Origin: Strigamia acuminata
Taxonomy: Eukaryota > Arthropoda > Chilopoda > Geophilomorpha > Linotaeniidae
Length of the DNA: 64,000 nucleotides
NCBI GenBank assembly: GCA_949358305.1
Contig: OX442314.1
Span: 11,587,060 to 11,651,059 of the forward strand
Direction of reading: 5' to 3'
Part shown: positions 49,631 through 58,410 of the stretch, one piece after another
Numbering within the stretch: position 1 is the first letter of the stretch
Layout: each line of letters opens with the position of its first letter
Notes under the pieces: model-generated
The model's input: only the letters and a program-made list of their open reading frames with translations
Database searches by the model: none
What the model was told of the DNA's origin: nothing
Made by a program: the position numbers and the translations under genes

Positions 49631-52600
49631 ATGTCAAAATCCGTCGAAGCCAATTCCGGACGCCTTCCGATTCTCAGCGTAGGAAACTACGAACTATGGC
49701 AGCGCTCAATGCGCATGGTGCTGAGAAGTGAAGAGTTATGGGAACACGTAACTGAAGAAGAAGAGGCAGAATTCCTTAAAACCGCGGGTGACAAGGAAAA
49801 GAAGAAATACAAGCGTCGTAAAGCCAAGGCATTAGGCTTAATATACTGTTCTGTAAGCGAGGCGAAGAAGTCTGCGCTAGATGATTGTAAAACCCCGAAG
49901 GAAGCATGGGACATTTTAGCCAACATTTATGCGCCATCATCTCGCGCACGACAGGCAGCCATGCGCCGCGAATTTTTGAATTTGCGCCTAGAGCAGGGCG
50001 AAGATATGGCCGACTTCTTAGGACGCGTTGACTATCATGTCCGCCAAATGAAGGATATCGGAGAGATAACTTCGCCTGATCACCACGCTTACCAATACTT
50101 GGACTTATTGCCTCGTGAATATTCACAGATTTCATTCACAACATATCACTTGCCCAACGGTGAATTCACACCAAAGAAAGTGTCCGAACAGTTACTCGCG
50201 GAACATATGCGACTCAAAGCTATGGATTCACGCGACGTGGACAATTCAAAACATTCTCGTGCATATGCTGGTGAAAAACAGCAACGTGGGAGAAATCGTT
50301 CTCGTCCCTCTCGACCGTTATCTTCGGTGCAGTGTTTTAATTGCCAGGAATTTGGCCATTACGCAAATAAATGTCCTTTGCCATCGCGCCGAGATGACAA
50401 GAATCAACCGGCAGCTTCACTTCAAAGGAAGCCGAGGAGTTCAAGCCATAAACGCAATAAGAACTCAAACCGAGATGATTCTAGACCAAGGGGGAATTCC
50501 AGCGCAAGACGAGAAACAAACTTTTTCGCAAGTGCTCCGCAACAGTTGCCCACAATTCACTTCATGCAATCACATGAATGGATCGTGGATTGTGGGGCAA
50601 CAGATCATGTGTGCCACGTCCAGGCTTGGTTTCAGGACTTTGTTAAAGTTGTGCCCTTTAACATAGCATTAGGTCAAGGACATTCCGAAGTTCTAGGAAA
50701 GGGCAAAGTCCAGATTATCTCCATGATCAACAACGTAGAATGTGTCGTAAATCTCCAAGATGTGTTGTATGCGCCAAAATTCGAGGCGAATTTGATTTCA
50801 GTGTCAAAAATGGACAAAACTAAACATCACATCCATATTTGGAATGGAGACGTCTATGTCTACAAATCCGACATTAAGCATCCAATGCTTCGGGCCAAAG
50901 AAAAGGGCGGCCTTTATTATGTCGACGGCTTGTGCCCACCTTCAACACTGATGTCAACAGTGGATGTACCTATTGCGCAGTCAATCGCTCCGACCCGAAC
51001 ATTAGTCACGACAGAAGAGGATTTCATCCAGTATCCAAGAGCAAAGAAAAAGTCGAAAAATCCTGAACTTTTTACTGATTTTCGGCTCGAATTCCCTCCT
51101 TTGCCAAATGAAATTCCTCCACCTGCACCAATCAAAGTAACCCAGTCCAAGACACCTCCTGTACCTGTTCCTACCAATCCATTACCTCAAGTCCCATCCT
51201 TTGCCGACACATTAAAGGCAATTCCTCCAACTTCCAAACCGAATCTAAAGTCGGCGAATCAAAAGAAAGTTGCAGCGCCTACGGTTAAAAAGGATGCGAC
51301 TGGGATATGGCACAGCAGATTGGGTCATCTTCACACCAATGCAATGAAACTTTTGGCCGGAAATAACCAAGTTTATGGAGTGACACCGGCAGAAGTGAAC
51401 AAGGAACTTTCGTGTAATCATTGTCGAATTGCGAAATCAACGCGCATTTCCCATAAACCTGATGAACATCCTATTTCTACAAAGGCTTTAGATCTCCTAC
51501 ACATGGACGTGTGGGGAGCATCAAGAACGACTTCCTACGGAGGCGCGCGTTATGTGCTAACGATTATCGACGACGCCACGCGCTATGCCTGGATATTTCC
51601 GATGGCTCAAAAATCCCAAGTATTTGGATTGTTCAAAGACTACGTCACACGAATCGAACGAGTGACAGGCAAACGAGTGAAGGCCATCCGAACTGACCGA
51701 GGAGGGGAGTTCTTATCAAACGAATTCGACCGCTATTTAAAGGAAACTGGGATTCAAGCCCAACGGACCAATCCACATAGTCCCGCTATGAATGGCACAG
51801 CGGAAAGAATAAACCGCACCATGGCGGATTACACGCGTGCCATCCTAGACGAAACCGGACTTCCGAATGAACTTTGGGCGGAATTCGCAGTAACTTTCTC
51901 TTATATAAAGAACCGGTGCCCTCATTCTCGTCTCAAAAATGAGGTGCCCTATATTTTGTGGCGACGACGTGCCCTTTCGCTCCGACACCTCCGGAAGTTA
52001 GGTTCCAAATGCTGGGTACATCACACGGCTCCTGGCAGGGACAAATTGGATCCACGAGCTTGGGAGGGCTATTTGGTTGGATACGCCACGACAACGCGAG
52101 GTTATCGCGTCTGGAATCCAACAGATAACAAAGTCATCGAATCCATTCACGTCCAAATTGACGAACGGCAATCCTACAAACGTTCCAACCATTATCGAGG
52201 TCCGCAGCAACCGTGGATAGGACCAGATGAGGACCAATCGCATCAAACATCGCAAACTTATCAACCATTGCGCATTTCACAACCGCATGTGAGGTTTGAC
52301 GACGGACTGGAATATACTGATTGGCCCAAATTTCCGGATTCAGAGGATGAATGTGATACGGACTATGACTCTGACGATTCGACCCCAGCGGGTGCTCAAT
52401 TCCGAACTCCGCCAGCCACTCCAACTCCGGGATCTCCTATTCGAGCCCCTCTAATTACTCCAGTAATAACGCCGGTGCCGAGTCCAGTTATTACTCCCGG
52501 CAATACACCAAGTCATACACCACCTGGTTCACCTCCGAGTTTTGTAAATGCTCGTCGAGGCTCTCGTGGAAATGCGCCACAAGCTCATCAAGCAGCCCAC

Positions 52601-54436
52601 CATGGTCCACCTCCAACTGGAGCTGCAACTGCATATAAATGGCGTTACATTGGTGGAGATACTGAGTGTAGACACTGGAAAAGGGAGGAACATTTGCGCA
52701 AAGTACAGGAACCTGGAAAACTCAAAGTTGATGTTTACTATTTCCCAGAAGCAGGACTCCGATTACGTTCTAGAGGTGACGTTGAGGAATTCTGTCACAT
52801 GAACAACATTCCTTATGATCCTGAACTATTTTATTTTGGCAACATGGAATATGAATTAGAGAATCTTCCGCCACCACTTCCCAGAGTACACCTTTGTCGT
52901 CGTGATCCCACAAGTTACGCAGAGGCTGTAAGATTTCCGGATGCAACCAAATGGCAGGAAGCCATTAATGAAGAGTTAGACACTTTTGCAGAAAGAGGCG
53001 TCTATGAAGAGGTCCCTAAACCGGAAAATACAACCATATTAGGGTGCAAGTGGCTCTTCAAACTGAAGGAAGATGCTCTAGGCAAACCAGCCAGATATCG
53101 CGCCAGATTAGTAGCACAGGGCTTTCGCCAAACTTTAGGTGTAGACTACGATGAAGTCTTTAGCCCTGTTGTCAACTTTGTTCTCATACGCCTATTCTTC
53201 TGCCTATTAGTAGTCCTCAAAGGGTGGAAGGATGCGCATTTAGATGTGAAGTGCGCGTACCTATACGGCGATCTTGCGCACAAAGTATATATGCGCATTC
53301 CAGCTGGCGCAACATGTTCAAATCCAAATCATGTATGGCTCCTGATAAAGTCGCTCTATGGTCTCCACCAGTCCGGGCGCCAATGGTTTGAGAAATTAGA
53401 TCAAACATTGCGCGATTTAGGATTTCGCAGATTACCAGGATGCAACTGTGTATACATATACGGAACTTCCGCCGTGATGCTAATATACGTCGATGATATA
53501 GTTCTATTTTACGCGACGGATAACGTCCTTACACAATTAATTGCGCTCATCAGCACCAAATTCGATGTCGTGAATTTAGGACCAATTACAAAACTTTTAG
53601 GTGTAGAGTTCATTCGTACTCCCAAGGGAATCTTCATCATCCAACGTGCATACATACAGAAGATTCTCAAGAAATTTGCAATTGTCGCCGATAAACTCAT
53701 CAAGGTCCCAGTAACACCAGGAACGACGCTCGTCAAAGGGTCGAAAGAGGACTTGCCAGAATTTCCTTATCGTTCGTTAATTGGCTCTCTTCTCTTCCTC
53801 GCATCGAGGACACGACCTGATATATTATTCTCAGTGATAATGTTGTCACAGTTCAATAATTGCTACAACCACACTCACATCAAAGCGCTCATGCAGGTTG
53901 TGCGCTACGTAGGCAATACTTTGGATTACGCAATTGAACTGTCAAATTGTTCCAATGGACAACTATGGGGATATACTGACGCGTCCTGGGCCACCGAAGT
54001 CAGCACTTCTTTGAGTTTCGGCGGGTATATAGCCTATATTGGAAACGTCCCCATCGGATGGAGTTGTCGAAAACAGACCAGCGTGGCGTGCTCAACGATG
54101 GAGGCGGAGTTTGTCGCCCTCGTTGAGTGCGTCCGTGAGCTTTATTGGCTGGATTACGTCTACAGTTCCGTCCCGATGCTGAATAGATCTTCACCACCTT
54201 TAGTGTTCTCCGATGCGCTTTCTTCCATCCAATTCACATCAAATGACGTGGAGAACAGTAAAACGAAACATATCCGAGTGAAATTTCATTGGATTCGGGA
54301 ATGGTACACAGCAGGTGCATTCCAATTGCGCAAAGTCCCCGGATCAATGAACGTGGCAGACATTTTTACCAAATGGTTAAGTTCATCTCAACTGCGCCTG
54401 CTGATTTCCCGGATTTTCAATTTCAACCTATCGTGA
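49631..54436 (+). CDS. Copia-2 Gag-Pol polyprotein (1601 aa)
   Basis: One open frame with the full copia set: Gag; a CCHC knuckle from C235 (CFNCQEFGHYANKC); a protease with WIVDCGATDH (D320), where Cys replaces the usual Ser/Thr after the catalytic Asp; a pre-integrase zinc segment (about 555-620); an integrase with D626, D689 and E725; a reverse transcriptase with YVDD at 1286-1289; and an RNase H with D1450. It is longer than Copia-1 because of two proline-rich linkers, one between protease and pre-integrase (about 450-545) and one between integrase and RT (about 930-1010). The start is the first in-frame ATG after the leader. A 208-bp tail separates the stop from the 3' LTR. The DCGA protease variant is the only departure from consensus that I see; whether it is active is unknown. 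Confidence 0.97.
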   Translation: MSKSVEANSGRLPILSVGNYELWQRSMRMVLRSEELWEHVTEEEEAEFLKTAGDKEKKKYKRRKAKALGLIYCSVSEAKKSALDDCKTPKEAWDILANIYAPSSRARQAAMRREFLNLRLEQGEDMADFLGRVDYHVRQMKDIGEITSPDHHAYQYLDLLPREYSQISFTTYHLPNGEFTPKKVSEQLLAEHMRLKAMDSRDVDNSKHSRAYAGEKQQRGRNRSRPSRPLSSVQCFNCQEFGHYANKCPLPSRRDDKNQPAASLQRKPRSSSHKRNKNSNRDDSRPRGNSSARRETNFFASAPQQLPTIHFMQSHEWIVDCGATDHVCHVQAWFQDFVKVVPFNIALGQGHSEVLGKGKVQIISMINNVECVVNLQDVLYAPKFEANLISVSKMDKTKHHIHIWNGDVYVYKSDIKHPMLRAKEKGGLYYVDGLCPPSTLMSTVDVPIAQSIAPTRTLVTTEEDFIQYPRAKKKSKNPELFTDFRLEFPPLPNEIPPPAPIKVTQSKTPPVPVPTNPLPQVPSFADTLKAIPPTSKPNLKSANQKKVAAPTVKKDATGIWHSRLGHLHTNAMKLLAGNNQVYGVTPAEVNKELSCNHCRIAKSTRISHKPDEHPISTKALDLLHMDVWGASRTTSYGGARYVLTIIDDATRYAWIFPMAQKSQVFGLFKDYVTRIERVTGKRVKAIRTDRGGEFLSNEFDRYLKETGIQAQRTNPHSPAMNGTAERINRTMADYTRAILDETGLPNELWAEFAVTFSYIKNRCPHSRLKNEVPYILWRRRALSLRHLRKLGSKCWVHHTAPGRDKLDPRAWEGYLVGYATTTRGYRVWNPTDNKVIESIHVQIDERQSYKRSNHYRGPQQPWIGPDEDQSHQTSQTYQPLRISQPHVRFDDGLEYTDWPKFPDSEDECDTDYDSDDSTPAGAQFRTPPATPTPGSPIRAPLITPVITPVPSPVITPGNTPSHTPPGSPPSFVNARRGSRGNAPQAHQAAHHGPPPTGAATAYKWRYIGGDTECRHWKREEHLRKVQEPGKLKVDVYYFPEAGLRLRSRGDVEEFCHMNNIPYDPELFYFGNMEYELENLPPPLPRVHLCRRDPTSYAEAVRFPDATKWQEAINEELDTFAERGVYEEVPKPENTTILGCKWLFKLKEDALGKPARYRARLVAQGFRQTLGVDYDEVFSPVVNFVLIRLFFCLLVVLKGWKDAHLDVKCAYLYGDLAHKVYMRIPAGATCSNPNHVWLLIKSLYGLHQSGRQWFEKLDQTLRDLGFRRLPGCNCVYIYGTSAVMLIYVDDIVLFYATDNVLTQLIALISTKFDVVNLGPITKLLGVEFIRTPKGIFIIQRAYIQKILKKFAIVADKLIKVPVTPGTTLVKGSKEDLPEFPYRSLIGSLLFLASRTRPDILFSVIMLSQFNNCYNHTHIKALMQVVRYVGNTLDYAIELSNCSNGQLWGYTDASWATEVSTSLSFGGYIAYIGNVPIGWSCRKQTSVACSTMEAEFVALVECVRELYWLDYVYSSVPMLNRSSPPLVFSDALSSIQFTSNDVENSKTKHIRVKFHWIREWYTAGAFQLRKVPGSMNVADIFTKWLSSSQLRLLISRIFNFNLS

Positions 54437-54644
54437 CATTCTTAATTTAGTTTTACCCGAATTTTGAGGATCATCGAGTTCCAGTGGGAATTTTCGGGCT
54501 TCCGTAGTGATTAATATAACAGTACCCGGCTCGATGTTCCGAATTATTATTTCCATTATTATTATTCTATGTAAAGTTACATTTAAAGTTTTTCCCTTAA
54601 CTTATTCTTTATTTTTGCGGCTATTTGCCATCGAAGGGGGAAAT

Positions 54645-55115
54645 TGTTGTTTATCAATGCCAAACAGTCCTCCGTACTTGTTTTGCACATTTCTTAATGT
54701 ATTACTGCATTATGCAGCCTAGTGTATTTATTAGGATTTATTTCATTATTTAACATTGGGCATAATGCTGCCTCTATACTGTTTACTTTTGTATTACTTA
54801 TTATTAACACCAGATGGTGTGCATGTATGTTTTTCACAATCACAATGGCCGCTTGCATGCCAGCAAGCACTCATGTATTTTCTCCATCTAAATGGACCAC
54901 ATTATGTAAGCATTTTCGTTTTTATTAAACATTTAGTTTATTTTTACATTGTGTTTGTCACTCATGAGCACTTTAGAGTGCAGTGACTTTATTTTCCACC
55001 ATTTTCAAGCGCTGGAGGTGCGCGCACGTCATTGCGCTCATATTAGCCGTGTTTCGGCATTTAAACTCGCTTCCACACACAGTATTTTATACTGTGAGCG
55101 CACTCCTCTGCTACA
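54645..55115 (+). repeat. Copia-2 3' LTR
   Basis: 471 bp, matching 48307-48777 without differences that I could find. Preceded by the purine tract and followed by AACGT. Confidence 0.97.
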
Positions 55116-55955
55116 AACGTGTCCTAAAAAGTCGTATTCGGACTGCTCATCGTCATCTGCGCGTACGAACTCGACTTTTGCCGATTTGGTCGATCGGCAC
55201 ACACGTGTATAATGTCCGGTTTTCTTGCAATTTGCGCATTTTGATAAGGCGGCGGGGCACGTGGATGAAAAATGTACGTCGTATCCACAGTTTCCGCAAG
55301 GTCCGTCGTTATCTTTCGCTTTCGGAGTCGATCGTGTTGGTTTTCCTCGGTATTTCTTCTCCGGTTGGTCAGTCCGAACGCGTCCTACTTCCGTTTTAGT
55401 GTCGAGCGTTGGTCGTAATTCTACTTGTTGTCGTCGAACTTGCTCGTTCATTCGAACCGTGTCGATAGCTTTTTTTAACGTTAGATCGTCTGCTAACTGT
55501 AGCTTTTCGCATAATTGACGGTTTCGTAAACCCACAACGATTCGATCGCAGATCAATGTTTCACGGAGATTATCGCTGGTCAATTTGTCCAATTCGCAAT
55601 TGTCGGCTAATTCGTATAGCGCGGTGATAAAATCGTCCACCGATTCGTCTTCATGTTGGACCCGTTGATTGAACCGCGCTCGTTCGAAGATAAGGTTTTT
55701 CTTTGCGACAAACAATTTATTGAAAGCTGCAATGACGGAATCGAATTTTTTTAATTGTTTCGGAGTCAAATTCGACTTTTTTAGAATGTGTTCCGCCTTC
55801 CTGCCCATGCTGTATAACAAACCGTCGATCTTGTCTTCGTCTGTTTTCTCGCGGAGTCCAGAAAAGTTCAAAAATTGTACGAATCTTGTTTTCCATTCGG
55901 GCCAGTCGGATGGAGTTGAAAAGTCGAATTGTTCGGGAAACGGAGTGGTCGTCAT
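55116..55955 (-). pseudogene. Gypsy Gag, cut by Copia-2
   Basis: 280 codons from the ATG at 55953-55955 (minus strand) to the Copia-2 junction. A helical capsid-like region is followed by a basic linker and two zinc knuckles, CGNCGYDVHFSSTC and CANCKKTGHYTRVC (both CX2CX4HX4C). Two knuckles and the Pol sequence style suggest a Mag-like lineage, but that placement is inference. Downstream, the frame now runs into the copia LTR and stops. The start is the only ATG just after the short leader. Confidence 0.9.
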
Positions 55956-56004
55956 CGTAGCGAAATTTTACGAATGATTTGAGTTTAATTTTAAGTCGGT
56001 TTAA

Positions 56005-56016
56005 CCGCTGCCACCA
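56005..56016 (-). promoter_or_regulatory. Gypsy primer-binding site
   Basis: On the minus strand TGGTGGCAGCGG begins two bases after the LTR end. It has the expected TGG for a tRNA CCA end, but I could not assign the tRNA species. Confidence 0.6.
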
Positions 56017-56018
56017 TG

Positions 56019-56156
56019 TGTTATCAGGAATGAATGAATGACTGATCAGCGTGGTTAACAACTAACAAGTCATTTATTATAAGTAAACGTACAATTTATA
56101 TAAGTCGGGATACGTCATACGTTCGTATGACGTAAATACAATTAGCCAATTACACA
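56019..56156 (-). repeat. Gypsy 5' LTR (138 bp)
   Basis: On the minus strand TGTGTAATTGG...CCTGATAACA, with a TATATAAA-like box and an AATAAA signal. It also contains a palindromic TACGTCATACGTTCGTATGA core. It is short for a gypsy LTR but has all the parts. No second copy is present in the window. Confidence 0.8.
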
Positions 56157-56161
56157 GTAAA

Positions 56162-57873
56162 CTTCAGCTTTTACTTACATTTTTTGTATCATTTGCTCCA
56201 ATTAATAATATCAAGTTTTTACCATTTAAGTTAGTATGTTTGGCTAACTCCAGAGTCTGTGCTATATTATTTCCAGATTTAGCAAGAGAATTTTTTCGTA
56301 AACAAATAATTTGTTATCTTCAAAATTAATTTTAATAAACCATACATACCAAGTGTTTTTCCAGTCATATGTTTGTACAAACGAACCATAAAACTATCAC
56401 CCATGAATTCGAAGTTATTTGATAAAGCCATTTGTCAAAACTAAAAAAAAAATATCTCCTTTCAAAAAAATCTAAAAGTTAGTTGCAAAGCGACGGGTAG
56501 AAGTAACTAACTCATGTTGTTGCCATTACTTAATTTTGCAACAAAAGTTGAAGAAAAACCGCCACTATTGTGTCGGGCAATCTGTTGCGATTTGTTAAGA
56601 TAAGTGTAAAGATTTTAATTAAATACCTGGAAACTTTGAAATTCAAAACACTACTGGTTTTCAACAAATTTGTCAGATGGGTGTTGTGTTTCAACAAATT
56701 GAATTCAGTTTAAACAAATTTTAATTGAAATTCAAGAAATTTTAATTGAAATCCAAGAAATTTTAATTGAAATTGTGTCGAGCTGCCTTTGCATCCGTTC
56801 GAACATTCACAAATTTCAAGAAATTTGAATTGCAATCAAATATTTCCTTTCAAAAAGTCGAAAATATTATGAAAACTTAAAAAATGTAATCAAAAAATGG
56901 TAAATATCATGAATTAAATCGAATAAAGCATCAAATAATCAAACATTTCATAAAAAAAAATTTCCATTCAAAATTCATACATTTCCCTTGAAATTTCGTA
57001 CATTTTCCTTGAAAATTGGTACATTTCTCTTAAAGATTCGTACATTTTCCTTGAAAATTGGTACATTTCTCTTAAAAAGTCGTACATTTTCCTTGAAAAA
57101 TCGAATTTTTCACTCAAAAATCTATTGGTATTGTATTTCTTTTTAAAATTCGAACATTTCACTTGAAAAATCGAATTTTTCACTCTAAAATCTATTAGTA
57201 TTTTGTTTCAAAAATTGGTTTTTGGAATAAGTCAATGTTTTTATCAAAATTCAACGATTTTTTATATTTCTTTTTCTGTGCATTTTTGGAGTTGTTTTAT
57301 CAATGATCAACAGAAATATTTTAAAAATTCATCAAATTCGATTTCTTTTTTGGATTTTTTAATCGATAATGTTAAAAATTCATCAAAATTTGATTGTTTT
57401 ATATTTTTTTTAACGGGGTTTAAGTCTTTTTCTCAACTACAAATGTAAATATTTTTGGTTATTACAAATCAATAACCAAATTTAAATCTTTTTCTGCATT
57501 TTTTCCGTCATTTTATCAATTATCTGCGAATACATCGCAAAAATTCACCAAAACGATCAAAATTTGATCAATTTTTGCTCATTTCACCACCAAAATTTAA
57601 CCAAAAACCAATAAAAATCCCTTCAATTTCACTCAAAACATCAAAAACATAAAAAACATAAAAAAAAGTGAAAAATTATGAAAAAAAATCGAAAATATAA
57701 TATATTTTACCTTGTATCGTCGATTTCAAACAGTACGGCACGCTTTTCGGAAATTAAAATGGCGAAATTGAATTTCGCGCGGTCTGGTGGTGAAAATAGA
57801 CGAAGCTCCAGGATTGGCTGAATGGGAGGTGAGCTGTGATTGGTGGCGGCGATCTCTCCCGTGTGTAAAACTA
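56162..57873 (-). repeat. Right inverted arm, outer part
   Basis: Reverse complement of 41363-43144, with one fewer unit of about 70 bp. The inner remainder of the arm is at 44878-45052, displaced by the gypsy insertion. Subterminal tandem repeats are at 56968-57230. Confidence 0.93.
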
Positions 57874-58410
57874 CGAACTATCGCGGCGGCCATTTTGAAT
57901 TTGGTCGTAGAAACCAAAACCCGGCATAAACCACTCCAGTCGTGGTTTTGGTGTTGCAGTGTTTGCTGATGTGTTTTGGCTGTTTTTGATGTCATTCCGT
58001 TTATAGAAACGGTGAAAAACCTAAAAACCGAAACTTTGAACGTGCCTATTGTTTTAATTTCATAATTGCTAACTAGATAACTTACTCATTCAACTCACCA
58101 GAAGGAAAAAGTCGCACTGACTAAAAAACTTGCACACTGCGAAAAAGAGATAGGTGGCAACGGAGATGTACGTAATTTAAAAATTGTATATTGTGTGTTC
58201 TCACTAATGTTGTTTTTTTAAAACTTCTAGCTTAAGCCTTACTTGGATTGCCTTCAAAAAAAGTGTCCAGACTTGAAAACATTTCGTACTAACTTCCAAA
58301 ATGCAAAAAAAGAAATTTGCTAATTAATAAGTTATGAAAAAATTATTATATCATTAACAAAAATGGACTGTATCCAATAATATCTATTGCAAAGCAATTA
58401 AAATATTTTA
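57874..58410 (+). repeat. Segment R, copy 2 (right part)
   Basis: Resumes R after the Mutator-like insertion and matches 31098-31650 (for example GCGGCCATTTTGAATTTGGT and CACTCCAGTCGTGGTTTTGG) with scattered substitutions and small indels. Homology fades after about 58405. Confidence 0.9.

Larger units (their letters stand above)
48307..55115 (+). mobile_element. Copia-2, complete Ty1/copia retrotransposon
   Basis: A 6809-bp element inside gypsy, opposite in orientation to it. It has two 471-bp LTRs, identical on inspection, with TG...CA ends. The 5-bp duplication AACGT is at 48302-48306 and 55116-55120. It has a perfect initiator-tRNA-Met primer site, a purine tract GAAGGGGGAAAT (54633-54644) and one unbroken polyprotein. 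It differs from Copia-1 in LTR sequence, leader length (about 0.85 kb) and protein sequence, so it is a separate family. Its state implies recent insertion. Confidence 0.98.
45053..56156 (-). mobile_element. Ty3/gypsy retrotransposon, interrupted, 3' LTR absent
   Basis: Minus-strand element with a compact 138-bp LTR at its 5' end (56019-56156), a primer site and a gag-pol frame running gag, protease, RT, RNase H, integrase. The duplication GTAAA is at 45048-45052 and 56157-56161; the inverted-arm partner (43145 region) shows the uninterrupted site. At the other end no LTR exists: the integrase C-terminus runs straight into the target duplication. Two insertions break it: a 170-bp MITE and the 6.8-kb Copia-2. 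Without them it is about 4.1 kb. Confidence 0.93.
44878..56431 (-). pseudogene. Partial second copy of the SGNH gene in the right arm
   Basis: Exons 1-2 (56431 down to 56179) and most of exon 3 (45003 down to 44878) of the SGNH gene are repeated on the minus strand as part of the right arm. The short A-run is also repeated. The copy has no exons 4-5, so the catalytic Asp/His block is absent. The gypsy element sits in its second intron. It is a by-product of the arm duplication, not an independent gene. Confidence 0.85.
41363..57873. mobile_element. Long-TIR Mutator-like DNA transposon with gene cargo
   Basis: Inverted arms of about 1.9 kb (41363-43319, and 44878-57873 after removing the gypsy) bound a 1.56-kb centre. 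The ends read TAGTTTTACACACGGGAGAG and its complement. A 9-bp duplication CGAACTATC lies at 41354-41362 and 57874-57882. R copy 1 shows the unoccupied site at 31098-31111. Without the nested gypsy the element is about 5.4 kb. A 9-bp duplication with long arms fits Mutator-like elements; Merlin (8-9 bp) is an alternative. It carries an SGNH-hydrolase gene and an Ulp1/PHD fragment but no transposase, so it would depend on a relative elsewhere for movement. The arms are nearly identical apart from one extra tandem unit of about 70 bp on the left. Confidence 0.85.
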
